This document shows, one piece after another, positions 50,113 to 60,582 of a DNA stretch of 64,000 nucleotides. The notes beneath the pieces were generated by a model. It did no database searches, was not told the DNA's origin, and worked only from the letters and a program-made list of their open reading frames with translations. The translations under genes and the position numbers were made by a program. Numbering within the stretch: position 1 is the stretch's first letter; every line of letters starts with the position of its first letter. The stretch is from Leptodactylus fallax (taxonomy: Eukaryota; Chordata; Amphibia; Anura; Leptodactylidae). Where the stretch lies: the NCBI GenBank assembly GCA_947044405.1, contig CAMRHE010000463.1:953501-1017500 (forward strand), in the 5' to 3' direction.

Positions 50113-50545
50113 TATTGCTTCTCCTTAGTACAGTGTGTTATAGATGGGGTGCCGGTTATGTTGGGGGGGTCACACTTCTCATGTCTTGTATTCCTGCTGA
50201 GTCGCTGGCACTTTTTGCGTTCTGTGTCCTCAGCGTTTCAGTAATGAGGCCGGCGCGGCGCTGAGGGATCGGGTTCCTGCAGAAACGTAATAAGAGCTTT
50301 AGGGTTTATCTGCAGCACGGGGAGGGAAGAGCAGAGTAAGCAGGAGCTGTGTGCGCCATGATGGTGTGTCCTCTGCAGAGGACAATCCTGGAGCATCTGC
50401 TCTTACAGCTCTGCATTGTGATGCCCCTCTGTTGTTACTCTTGGAAATTTATGAATAAAGTGTTACCATCCCCCTTGTCATATGGTCATGCCCTTACACA
50501 CTGATTGGACAGTGTCAGATGATGCAGTGACACACCCCCAACAGG
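50113..50545. other. Intergenic sequence with dispersed-repeat-like tail
   Basis: 50113-50395 shows no repeat I recognise, including a CpG-bearing stretch GAGGCCGGCGCGGCGCTGAG near 50245. From about 50409, CTGCATTGTGATGCCCCTCT and TGTTACCATCCCCCTTGTCA resemble a repeat widespread in frog genomes, recalled and not checked. There is no ORF with a recognisable motif. Confidence 0.4.
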
Positions 50546-51265
50546 TCACTCCCAGGTTTCAATTTAGCCATTACATTGGAGGGCTGCAGTGATAGTAACT
50601 TTGTGGCATTTTCTCCCATCCCCCTACTACATCTCTGGAGCTCGGCCACAGTCATCTTTGGCTTCTTCTTTACCTCTCTCACCAAGGCTCTTCTCCCACC
50701 ATTGCTCAGTTTGGCTGGACGGCCAGGTCTAGGAAGAGTTCTGCTCGTCCCAAACTTCTTCCATGTAAGGATTATGGAGGCCGCTGTGCTCTGAGGAACC
50801 TTGGCCAGATCTGTGCCTTGCCACAATTCTGTCTCTCTGCTCCTTGGGCAGTTCCTTTGACCTCCTGATTCTCCTTTGCTCTGACATGCAGTGTGAGCTG
50901 TGAGGTCTTATATAGACAGGTGGGTGCCTTTCCTAATCAAGTCCAATCAGTTTAATTAAACACAGCTGGACTCCAATGAAGGAGTAGAACCATCTCAAGG
51001 AGGATCAGAAGGAAATGGACAGCAGTGAGTTATATATGAGGGTCACAGCAAAGGCTCCGAATACTTATGGCCATGGGAGATTTCAGTTTTTCTTTTTTAA
51101 TAAATTTGCAAAAATAACTACATTTCTGTTTTTTTCTGTCAGGATGGGGAGCTGAGTGTACATTACTGAGGAATAAAAGGAACTTTTTTGCATTTAGCAA
51201 ATGGCTGCAATGAAACAATGAGGGAAACATTTAAAGGGGTCTGAATACTTTCCGTACCCACTGTA
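50546..51265 (-). mobile_element. Second Tc1/mariner-type element, one end lost
   Basis: The right border is a terminal repeat that reads on the minus strand TACAGTGGGTACGGAAAGTA, then TTCAGACC, a known fish/frog Tc1-type terminus, ending at 51265. Inside are the long UTR (AACACAGCTGGACTCCAATG, about 50957) and the start of a transposase gene on the minus strand. The other terminal repeat and most of the transposase are missing. The left boundary, set where transposase-like sequence fades near 50550, is approximate. Confidence 0.75.
50550..50895 (-). pseudogene. Tc1-family transposase, N-terminal fragment
   Basis: Minus-strand frames encode the DNA-binding half of a Tc1 transposase. RIRRSKELPKEQRD-type sequence lies near 50850 in one frame. 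After a frame change come FGTSRTLPRPGRPAKLSNGG and RRALVREVKKKPKMTVAELQ (about 50640-50745), which are the GRP(A/T)KLS hinge and second helix-turn-helix. A further shift occurs near MGENATK at about 50610, and the frame is lost by 50560. The catalytic aspartates and glutamate are absent. It is therefore a dead, 3'-deleted gene. Confidence 0.75.
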
Positions 51266-51485
51266 GGTACGTTTAGAGGTATTGTCCATGGTTGTCAGCT
51301 GACCTTTCTGTGATGATTCTGATCCTGGGTGGAGCTTGTTGTCACATGATTTTATTTGACAACTGAGAATGTGCAGGAGATAAACATAATCAAAGAAGTC
51401 TGACAAGTGTAACTGTGGTGTCAGGAAATAAAACCCTCTACCCTCCGAAGACTGTATCTAACCCCTGTCATGTCCGATCCTCCTC
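51266..51485. other. Short unique sequence, nothing recognised
   Basis: No ORF, repeat or RNA motif is recognisable between the Tc1 end and the 72-bp array. Confidence 0.5.
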
Positions 51486-53705
51486 CACACTGTATTATCT
51501 GTGTATTATCTCCTATCTCTCTCCTGTCCTAACACTACACTAATCCCCAAAACCCCCCACACTGTATTATCTGTGTATTATCTCCTATCTCTCTCCTGTC
51601 CTAACACTACACTAATCCCCAAAACCCCCCACACTGTATTATCTGTGTATTATCTCCTATTGTATTATCTGTGTATTATCTCCTATCTCTCTCCAGTCCT
51701 AACACTACACTAATTCCCAGAACCCTCCACACTGTATTATCTGTGTATTATCTCCTATCTCTCTCCAGTCCTAACACTACACTAATCCCCAGAACCCCCC
51801 ACACTGTATTATCTGTGTATTATCTCCTATCTCTCTCCAGTCCTAACACTACACTAATCCCCAGAACCCCCCACACTGTATTATCTGTGTATTATCTCCT
51901 ATCTCTCTCTAGTCCTAACACTACACTAATCCCCAGAACCCCCCACACTGTATTATCTGTGTATTATCTCCTATCTCTCTCCTGTCCTAACACTACACTA
52001 ATCCCCAGAACCCCCCACACTGTATTATCTGTGTATTATCTCCTATCTCTCTCCAGTCCTAACACTACACTAATCTCCAGAACCCCCCACACTGTATTAT
52101 CTGTGTATTATCTCCTATCTCTCTCCAGTCCTAACACTACACTAATCCCCAGAACCCCCCACACTGTATTATCTGTGTATTATCTCCTATCTCTCTCTAG
52201 TCCTAACACTACACTAATCCCCAGAACCCCCCACACTGTATTATCTGTGTATTATCTCCTATCTCTCTCCTGTCCTAACACTACACTAATCCCCAGAACC
52301 CCCCACACTGTATTATCTGTGTATTATCTCCTATCTCTCTCCTGTCCTAACACTACACTAATCCCCAGAACCCCCCTACTGTATTATCTGTGTATTATCT
52401 CCTATCTCTCTCTAGTACTAACACTACACTAATCCCCAGAACCCCCCACACTGTATTATCTGTGTATTATCTCCTATCTCTCTCCTGTCCTAACACTACA
52501 CTAATCCCCAGAACCCCCCTACTGTATTATCTGTGTATTATCTCCTATCTCTCTCTAGTCCTAACACTACACTAATCTCCAGAACCCCCCACACTGTATT
52601 ATCTGTGTATTATCTCCTATCTCTCTCTAGTACTAACACTACACTAATCCCCAGAACCCCCCACACTGTATTATCTGTGTATTATCTCCTATCTCTCTCC
52701 TCTCCTAACACTACACTAATCCCCAGAACCCCCCACACTGTATTATCTGTGTATTATCTCCTATCTCTCTCCTGTCCTAACACTACACTAATCCCCAGAA
52801 CCCCCTACTGTATTATCTGTGTATTATCTCCTATCTCTCTCCAGTCCTAACACTACACTAATCTCTAGAACCCCCCACACTGTATTATCTGTGTATTATC
52901 TCCTATCTCTTTCTAGTCCTAACACTACACTAATCCCCAGAACCCTCCACACTGTATTATCTGTGTATTATCTCCTATCTCTCTCCAGTCCTAACACTAC
53001 ACTAATCCCCAGAACCCCCACACTGTATTATCTGTGTATTATCTCCTATCTCTCTCCAGTCCTAACACTACACTAATCTCCAGAACCCCCCACACTGTAT
53101 TATCTGTGTATTATCTCCTATCTCTCTCTAGTCCTAACACTACACTAATCCCCAGAACCCTCCACACTGTATTATCTGTGTATTATCTCCTATCTCTTTC
53201 CAGTCCTAACACTACACTAATCCCCAGAACCCCCCACACTGTATTATCTGTGTATTATCTCCTATCTCTCTCCAGTCCTAACACTACACTAATCCCCAGA
53301 ACCCCCCACACTGTATTATCTGTGTATTATCTCCTATCTCTCTCCAGTCCTAACACTACACTAATCCCCAGAACCCCCCACACTGTATTATCTGTGTATT
53401 ATCTCCTATCTCTCTCCAGTCCTAACACTACACTAATCCCCAGAACCCCCCACACTGTATTATCTGTGTATTATCTCCTATCTCTCTCTAGTACTAACAC
53501 TACACTAATCCCCAGAACCCCCCACACTGTATTATCTGTGTATTATCTCCTATCTCTCTCCAGTCCTAACACTACACTAATCCCCAGAACCCCCCACACT
53601 GTATTATCTGTGTATTATCTCCTATCTCTCTCCAGTCCTAACACTACACTAATCCCCAGAAACCCCCACACTGTATTATTTGTGTATTATCTCCTATCTC
53701 TCTCA
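51486..53705 (+). repeat. 72-bp minisatellite (about 31 copies)
   Basis: The unit contains CACTGTATTATCTGTGTATT, CTCCTATCTCTCTCC and CTAACACTACACTAATCCCC. Variation is mostly CTCCAG/CTCTAG/CTCCTG. Because 72 is divisible by three, plus-strand frames of up to 253 codons appear (a 24-residue repeat with YYLLSLSSPNTTLIPRTP). Runs of identical units and one-base changes in the C run break these frames several times, which argues against coding. One unit near 51650 is cut short (TCTCCTATTGTATTATC). Confidence 0.95.
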
Positions 53706-53715
53706 TTTCCCCCAG

Positions 53716-53771
53716 ATAATGTTTTCCTTCTTCTCCTGCTGGATTCTTTATCCTGCCTACTAGTCACATGG
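53716..53771 (+). other. Possible small exon bounded by splice-like sites
   Basis: A pyrimidine tract and acceptor (TCTCTCATTTCCCCCAG, ending 53715) precede 56 bases that end at a strong donor (ATGG/GTGAGTAT, GT at 53772). In one phase the 56 bases are open and encode a hydrophobic stretch (VFLLLLLDSLSCLLVTW), like part of a signal or membrane segment. The other two phases contain stops. It directly follows the 72-bp array, whose pyrimidine-rich units could supply the acceptor tract by chance. No protein family is recognised. Confidence 0.25.
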
Positions 53772-54189
53772 GTGAGTATGCTTGATCCTCGAGGTCATGT
53801 GATCTCCTTCTCCGCGCCTTTCACAGTTACTGCCTTTTTAGTTGATTTGTACAAAGTGATTTTTTTTTAGAATCTAAACATTTTCAAAAATTCACCATTA
53901 ACCCCAAAGCAGTTCCCTCCTGTCTGAGCGTGGCCATTCTGCCTACAGACAGCCATGATGCCGGCAGAGGCTAAAAGAGTCGAACGTGTAGTCACAACTA
54001 AAGGCTGGAAATAAAACATAAGTGTAAAATATTAAAAAACAGAAACTCAGAAATCTAAAGAAGTCTCTAAAAAGTAAGAAATATAAAGTATTGTAAATAC
54101 TATTACATAGAGTCAAAATAGAATAAGATGTTACTCCCTCTTATTCTACTGCCTCTTCCTTCGATTCTAACTCTGAATGACTTCTGTGT
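53772..54189. other. AT-rich unique sequence, no gene seen
   Basis: After the possible donor site the sequence is AT-rich, with several AATAAA-like words and no sustained frame. Nothing recognisable as a gene or repeat until the 24-bp array. Confidence 0.5.
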
Positions 54190-55032
54190 TGGTTCCTCTG
54201 ACTCTTCTGTTGCCTCTTCCTCTGACTCTTCTGCTGCCTCTTCCTCTGACTCTTCCGTTGCCTCTTCCTCTGACTCTTCCGTTGCCTCTTCCTCTGACTT
54301 TTCCGTTGCCTCTTCCTCTGACTCTTCCGTTACCTCTTCCTCTGACTCTTCCGTTGCCTCTTCCTCTCACTCTTCCGTTGCCTCTTCCTCTCACTCTTCC
54401 GTTGCCTCTTCCTCTGACTCTTCCGTTGCCTCTTCCTCTGACTCTTCCGTTGGCTTTTCCTCTGACTCTTCTGTTGCCTCTTCCTCTGACTCTTCCGTTG
54501 CTTCTTCCTCTGACTCTTCTGTTGCTTCTTCCTCTGACTCTTCCGTTGCCTTTTCCTCTGACTCTTCCGTTGGCTTTTCCTCTGACTCTTCCGTTGCCTC
54601 TTCCTCTGACTCTTCCGTTGCCTCTTCCTCTGACTCTTCCGTTGCCTCTTCCTCTGACTCTTCCGTTGGCTTTTCCTCTGACTCTTCTGTTGCCTCTTCC
54701 TCTGACTCTTCCGTTGCTTCTTCCTCTGACTCTTCTGTTGCTTCTTCCTCTGACTCTTCCGTTGCCTTTTCCTCTGACTCTTCCGTTGCTTTTCCTCTGA
54801 CTCTTCCGTTGCCTCTTCCTCTGACTCTTCCGTTGGCTTTTCCTCTGACTCTTCTGTTGCCTCTTCCTCTGACTCTTCCGTTGCTTCTTCCTCTGACTCT
54901 TCTGTTGCTTCTTCCTCTGACTCTTCCGTTGCCTTTTCCTCTGACTCTTCCGTTGCTTTTCCTCTGACTCTTCCGTTGCCTCTTCCTCTGACTCTTCTGT
55001 TGCCTCTTCCTCTTCTGTTGTCTCTTCCTCAC
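54190..55032 (+). repeat. 24-bp minisatellite (about 35 copies)
   Basis: The unit is 24 bases, with core GCCTCTTCCTCTGACTCTTC followed by CGTT or TGTT. Common variants are GGCTTTTCC and GCTTCTTCC. The array is a pure pyrimidine-rich/purine-rich strand pair. All frames are open over long stretches. On the minus strand one frame gives an acidic eight-residue repeat, ATEESEEE. Two 23-base units (near 54787 and 54952) shift the frame, and TGA appears in the acidic frame at 54367 and 54391, so coding is unlikely. A block of about 165 bases repeats within it. Confidence 0.93.
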
Positions 55033-56275
55033 GAGGTGTTTAGACCTGTCTGTCACATGTTTTGACCCTTTGTCGCTGGTCATGTGACCCTTTGAGGATC
55101 TGCAGCCTCTCCGGGCCTCTCCGGGCTCTGCTCATCTGCTCCTGATCCTGGTTTTGTAGGTCCTGGGGGGTTCCTTATATTCCACCTCCCAGCATGGCCA
55201 TTTCCCATCATCCTCCGCTCTTCGCACTTTTCATTACACAGTCCTGACATCTGAATATAATCAGACTCTGCACGAGAGGCCCCCGGAGAGGACCCCGACC
55301 AAGGCGAAGAGGAGCCAGACCTCACTGATCAGGGGTGCAGCGGGCCCTAAAATAATGGGGCCCTAGGGGTCTGATGAGATACACAAGGTGTTTGGAGAGT
55401 CTGCAGCACATCGCACCTCCTCTGGGCCACACCTACCTGCTGCTACATCCACATCACTGACTACACTTGTCATGCATTGTCTCTTGGAGTCCGAGGTTGT
55501 CACCACATTTAGGGTGCTGCTCTGTCCTTCCCCCATGCTTTACACTACAGCTCTGCTTCAGTAGGTCACAGCTATGATCAGTAACTTCAGGTAAGTTTCA
55601 TTTCTATTGAAGTATTCATTCTATCCTCCATGCTTTACACTACAGCTCAGCAGTGTTTCCATCACACAGGCTGAGGAGGAGGAGCCTTAATAGCGAGGAG
55701 GAGCCTGGAGAACGGAGTGCAGAGAGGTTTCCTAGAGGCCCCATAGGTCAGAATCACAGGTGCAGCATGGTCACTGGGGAGATAGGAACCGAAAACTGTG
55801 CTCATCCTGAGCCTGTGGAAAAGGAATAACAAGCCAGATTGACAGTGAAGACTGACACTAAACTCCAGTCTGAAGGCTTTTATTTCTGGGGGTCATCTCC
55901 TGGTTTTGAGGTGCAGTGCTCATCAGTCCATCTGGAATACATGTAGTTCTAGGCCCAGTTTTCCTGTCTCAAGATGAGCAGAGGTTACAGATGAATACCG
56001 TCTGTCTGACAGGAATAGCATCATGTCTGAATCTGCGCCAACATGAGCAGCAGTGACTAAGAGGCTGCGGCACGTGTCCCCGCTGGTATTTCTGGGCTGT
56101 CACTGGTTTTCTGTGATATTTTTCATCCAGCACAAGTCCATGAGAAATGACTCCCCACCTCCCCCCACTCTGTTCTGTGTGTGTCAGTCTTTACTGCTAC
56201 CAGCATTCAATTCCTGACCCAATAAAGCTAAGTTCACATCTGAGTCCAAAAACCTCCAAAAATTGTCAGAGAGAA
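55033..56275. other. Intergenic sequence without a recognisable gene
   Basis: 1.2 kb of mixed sequence. A short direct repeat, CCATGCTTTACACTACAGCT, occurs near 55532 and 55629, about 97 bases apart. An AATAAA word lies at about 56221. Open frames (for example minus 55080-55325, 81 codons) show no recognisable domain or convincing splice pairs. It may hold untranslated or intronic sequence of a host gene, but I cannot support one. Confidence 0.4.
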
Positions 56276-56876
56276 ACCAACTCACCACATCGACACCAAC
56301 CGCCTCATCTCATCTATACCAACTGCCTCACCTCATCTACACCGACCGCCTCACCTCATCTACACCGACCGCCTCAGCTCATCTACACCGGCCGCCTCAC
56401 CTCATCTACACCGACCGCCTCACCTCATCTATACCAACCGCCTCCCCTCATCTACACCAACCGCCTCAACTCCTCTACACCGACCGCCTCATCTCATCTA
56501 CACCGACCGCCTCACCTCATCTACACCAACCGCCTCACCTCATCTACACCGACCGCCTCACCTCATCTACACCGACCGCCTCACCTCATCTACACCGACC
56601 GCCTCAACTCCTCTACACCGACCGCCTCACCTCATCTACACCAACCGCCTCACCTCATCTACACCAACGCCTCCCCTCATCTACACCAACCGCCTCACCT
56701 CATCTACACCAACCGCCTCACCTCATCTACACCAACCGCCTCACCTCATCTACACCAACCGCCTCCCCTCATCTACACCAACCGCCTCCCCTCATCTACA
56801 CCAACCTCCTCCCCTCATCTACACCAACCGCCTCCCCTCATCTACACCAACCGCCTCCCCTCATCTACACCAACCG
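56276..56876 (+). repeat. 23-bp minisatellite, left part (about 26 copies)
   Basis: The unit is 23 bases, with core CTACACCAACCGCCTCACCT and variants CACCGACC, CTCAACTC and CTCCCCTC. Three units make 69 bases, so 23-residue repeating frames (LIYTNRLTSS and so on) appear on the plus strand without being genes. The array is cut at 56877 by the LTR element and resumes at 61430. Confidence 0.95.
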
Positions 56877-57172
56877 TCAAGTCACGATTCTTTGTATGGA
56901 GATGAGACCAAGTGAAATGATACAATGTTATAAACCATATCTGGTCTACCAGTGCAGGCTGGACAATGCATGTTTATTTGATCAGCCAGGACTGTGTAGG
57001 AATTCAATGGAGCCCTGCTGGGATGGATACAAAGCCCTATTGTGACAGTGTTACCTCTACTGATAATATACAACTAGGATTATGGCTGTGCACCTTATGA
57101 ATAAAGAGATACGCTACCCAGAGAACAAAATACAGCTTTGAGTTATAGCCATATTTCAGTGGAATCATCACA
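56877..57172 (-). repeat. Truncated 3' LTR (first 296 bases)
   Basis: Begins TGTGATGATTCCACTG (reading from 57172), like the 5' LTR, and stops after GAATCGTGACTTGA, where minisatellite sequence starts. It lacks the promoter-like TATA box and polyadenylation signal present in the full LTR. Confidence 0.88.
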
Positions 57173-57183
57173 CCTCCCCCTTT
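57173..57183 (-). other. Polypurine tract
   Basis: AAAGGGGGAGG on the minus strand lies immediately before the TGTGATG start of the 3' LTR. This is the expected position and composition for the plus-strand priming site of an LTR retrotransposon. Confidence 0.8.
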
Positions 57184-57297
57184 AGATGGGGCTTGCAGGA
57201 AGTAGGGGTCTGTGCCCCTCTTCTGAGAGCACCTCTGCCACTTCAGCTTCTCAGGCTCTGGCCCCAAGGCTTCACAACCCCCAGGGTCCCAGTAGAC

Positions 57298-58748
57298 TCA
57301 GGCCTTGTCAGACTCCGCGGGTGGTTGAGCGGCACGCGCCTTCAATATGTCCAGACTAGGGTCAGCTTGGACAGCATCTCTGAACTCTTGGCTGGAGTGA
57401 GACACAAGAGAGGTGCATGTTACATAGCTGCCGGCCCCTTCTGTCTCTCTAGTCTGACTAGGGACACTTCTAAGGCTCAGGGCCTGATCCACGTACGCTT
57501 GGCTACCTCCTGCCTGTTCTGGGTCCGCTTTCTGAGTGCTGGCACCCTGTGGAGCCACACTCATGACCCCAGGTCTTTGGGATACCAGTTCAGAGACCCC
57601 ATCCCGGCAGTCTCTCAGGGTCTCTCTCACACTAGCCGCTAGTTGGGAGAGTTCTAGGGGATTCTGCACCTCCCCTTTTGCTTCCAAACCTAGGGGCACC
57701 TCTGGTTCTGGCACAGGTATGTTTGGACCCTGTTCCTCCTGTACTTGGGTGGGTGATGGTGATACCTTGGGCAAATGACTGAGATCATGCTTCCCCAAAC
57801 CATCCCCCCACAATACATTGACAGGTAGTACATTTGACATACCCTCTTCTTGGATCACACCTCCAGTACCCCATGCCATCTGCACTTGGGCCATGGGCGC
57901 TCCTGGAATAGAACTGGACAGAAGAGATGTGTATGTCTCATACCGGCCGGACTCCTCCGGCTTCAAGGGAGTGAGACTAGTCATGGCGGTCTCAGCACCG
58001 ACTCCAGGTGGTGTAGGCAACGGTTCAAGGGTCGGAACGCCCTCCGCCCTTGTAGCACTCTGGCTGCGGGCTAACACCGCACTACCAGCAGTCCGTCCCT
58101 CACCTGGATCGGCCATGAGATCCACATAGCCTACCTGACCATCTGGCACATGGTCAGCAGTTGGGTGCTTATCGGATGCACTGGGCGAAATAGTAGAAGT
58201 CGCTTCCAGTGACTCAGAAGAGCTACCCTGTACACTTTCACAACAAGCATTGGCAATTACATTGACAGTACCTTCATTAGCAATTGTTAATTCACACTGG
58301 GGTTCAATGAGATCTGTGGTAGACATATTAACAAGCTGGGAGGGAGACACCCCCGCAGATGTGGGTGTGTCTACAGACTTAGTCTCATTGGCTCCTAGCA
58401 CGGGGGTGAACAAAGCATCAATAACATTTTTGCTGAGCTGGGTTGCAGGAAGCTCATTTGCATCCTCCCCGCTCTCAGCTGAAGGCAACTCATTAGCATT
58501 TACACTTACTGCCATGGGAAGTATCTCAGAGGGGGGGTTACGGGCCCTCTCTGCAGATATGACAGACACATTATCAGCATTAATCATAGACAGTTTATCA
58601 CAGTAAATTGGGGGGTTCCCCACCCCATATTGGGACATCATAGGTCCTAAATCAGTTCCCAACAGTACATTAGCAGGCAAATCAGTCAATAGTCCCACAG
58701 TCCGCATTCCTTTTCCTGCACCCCAGTCCAGATACACAGATGGGCCAC
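57298..58748 (-). pseudogene. Protease C-terminus and linker of an LTR-element polyprotein
   Basis: A 479-codon open frame from 58737. It starts just after the solo-LTR boundary with VYLDWGAGKGMRTVG and LPANVLLGTDLG. The latter resembles the C-terminal strand block (LLG.DL) of retroviral-type aspartic proteases in vertebrate gypsy elements. A long Ser/Thr/Pro-rich acidic linker follows, then QEFRDAVQADPSLDILKARA, like the segment that precedes the integrase zinc-binding region. The frame stops at 57298. The protease active-site (D-T/S-G) region, RT, RNase H and integrase core are absent. An integrase-like start so soon after the protease hints at the gmr1-type gene order known from fish and amphibians, but this is inference. 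The product has no expected enzymatic activity. Confidence 0.65.
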
Positions 58749-59674
58749 TGTGATGATTCTGCTTAAGTGTGGCTATAACTCAGATGTATTTTGATCTCTG
58801 GGTATAGGATCTCCCTTCTTGCTTGCACTCATTCATACTATGCGCAGCTATAAGCCTAGGTGTATATTGGCAGTAGCGTCTAGGCTGGAACAATAGGGCT
58901 CCATTGTATTCCTATACAGCCCTGGCTGATCAAACAATAGTGCATTGTTCAAGCCTGGGCTGTTGATCAGATATGACTGATAACAGTGTATCAATTCACT
59001 TTGTCTCAGCTCTACACAAAAGATCTGGATTTGATTGAATTAACTCATCAGACGTACTGTCGCCGGTGACCTCATTCTGGGAGGGGGCATAAAGGGTATA
59101 AAAGATGAGTTAAGAGGTCTGTGGGAGAAGATTGCACTATGGAGTTTATGCTACAGGATATTACAGACTTTGACTGAGATGCTACTATGAGCAGGCAGGT
59201 TGGAATGCTGCTGCTGACGATGATGATCCTACAAGAGACTGAGAGAGACTATTGGACTAATGCTGAGAGACTGTTATGAGAGCATGCAGGCGGGATTATC
59301 GTATTGATGCCACATGCTGAAAAGCCTCCACTGGTGATCTCCACATGCCATGTGTGAGTGTTGGACTATAGAGCCACATCAAGGATATGAGTGGTAAAGT
59401 AATCATTTCACCTTTATCCCTTTTATTTTATTTGTACTGTATCTTGTAACTAGTAACTGTTAATGCTTGCATATGTCTGCATATCTGTTCTGATCTGTAT
59501 ATGTTAGATTTTAATACCGACCCATTTAGGGGTTAATAAATATATAAAATTTAGAAGGCTTGTCTTGTATTTATCTGGTGAACCCGGCACTCACTGGCGG
59601 TGAGTGTGGTTTTTATATGAAAGAGGACTCAGGTGGGGCCACAGCGGGGTTTGGCGCACTGAGGATCTTTCACA
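58749..59674 (+). mobile_element. Solo LTR, plus strand, with 5-bp target duplication
   Basis: Starts TGTGATGATTCTGCTTAAG and ends GATCTTTCACA, the same termini as the host element's LTRs but in opposite orientation and clearly diverged in its body. GCCAC stands immediately on both sides (58744-58748 and 59675-59679), a 5-base target-site duplication as expected for Ty3/gypsy integration. No internal region accompanies it, so an inserted element was reduced to one LTR by recombination. It contains TATAAAAG at 59097 and AATAAA at 59535. It separates the gag-like frame from the downstream frame. Confidence 0.9.
59097..59104 (+). promoter_or_regulatory. TATA box of the solo LTR
   Basis: TATAAAAG lies about 350 bases into the 926-base LTR. 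An AATAAA polyadenylation word follows at 59535-59540. This is the usual U3/R arrangement of an LTR promoter. Activity is not shown. Confidence 0.55.
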
Positions 59675-60379
59675 GCCACCTTCTGTGGCTTGGGAAGCAG
59701 GGAAGTTCTCAGGGCAGTTGGGGCACTCCTCCTTGAAATGTCCTGTCTGGTTACAGGCATGGCCCCGCCGCACCTCCCCTTGGGGTTTGGGGAAGGTCAC
59801 TAGGGTGCCCAGGGTTCTTGGGACAGGGGAAGGACCACCCGGGGCATAGTTAATCTCACCCGACCTGACGACAGACGGCTGTGGTGAACTCCAGCCTGCC
59901 TTCTCCTTCCAACTTGAGGGTCTGTGCAGGGATGTTGGAGTTTGCGCCTGCTGGGAGAGCTCTCTCCTTTTGAGCTCAAGCTGGTACAGCCGTTCTCGTT
60001 CTGCTGCCTCACGACCAGCCTGCCGTTCTGCTGCCTCACAATCTGCCTGCCGTTCTGCGTCCTGCCATTCTTGTTCTACAGCTTCCAGAAAACGGCACAA
60101 CACCTGCAGGTATGTGTTAGGGTCACTGGTGCCTATTTGCTGCAGGGCCGTTTGCCAGTATGAAGCCACTCCCCCGACAAGGCTGGGGCTACTGGTCCCT
60201 CCTGGTGAAGTAATCCTTGGGACCGGGCTGCTTGCCGCACTTCCTGGCCTATCCCCAAAATCAGGACTCTGCTCGATTCTCTGCATAGCTGTGGCTGCCT
60301 CCATTTCAGCCATACGCTCAGGATCTCCAACAGCCTGGTTCAGCAATTCTTGAGCTCTGCTTCTGAGCCCACTAGCCAT
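59675..60379 (-). pseudogene. Gag-like protein of the LTR element, cut by the solo LTR
   Basis: The frame opens at Met 60379 (MASGLRSRAQELLNQAVG), about 200 bases after the 5' LTR. It has an acidic/Pro-rich N-terminus, a long charged helix likely to form a coiled coil (EAVEQEW... to LKRRELSQQAQ, about residues 90-145), and a zinc-knuckle-like segment, GHACNQTGHFKEEC, near residue 205. The first Cys of the C-X2-C-X4-H-X4-C knuckle is replaced by Gly, so metal binding is probably impaired. At 59675 the frame runs into the solo LTR and ends at 59591 in LTR-derived residues. Without the solo LTR the frame would be in phase with the downstream frame starting at 58748. Confidence 0.72.
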
Positions 60380-60560
60380 CCACTGGTATTTGCCAAATAA
60401 AAGATAGGATAGAATACAAAGAGTAAGGGAGGGGAACAGAACTGTATCAAACTTTCACTGTATCTTAATGCTTGCTTTAATACCGAGCTTGTCTCATAGG
60501 ATTACCATAATCCCCAGCGTATGAGTGATAAAGGTCACCAACACACGCTGTTTATCCTAA

Positions 60561-60582
60561 GATCCCACTACGCTGCCACCAA
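60561..60582 (-). other. Primer-binding region next to the 5' LTR
   Basis: Directly after the LTR end (…TTTCACA) the minus strand reads TTGGTGGCAGCGTAGTGGGA. TGG two or fewer bases inside the LTR is the usual start of a tRNA primer-binding site. I do not assign the tRNA. Confidence 0.6.

Noticed and set aside
51501..53870. Plus-strand ORFs with YYLLSLSSPNTTLIPRTP repeats
   Set aside because: It is the translation of the 72-bp array, with frame broken by single-base changes in C runs and no conserved start. Only the possible exon just beyond it is kept as a weak candidate.
54128..55083. ORFs of SDSSVASS, LPLPLTLP, RVRGRGNG and ATEESEEE repeats as a real acidic or Ser-rich protein
   Set aside because: All frames of both strands are open because of composition. 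Two 23-base units shift frame and TGA codons occur in the acidic frame.
57193..58606. Plus-strand ORFs opposite the LTR-element frame
   Set aside because: They are shadows of the minus-strand frame at 57298-58748, which has recognisable protease-tail residues.
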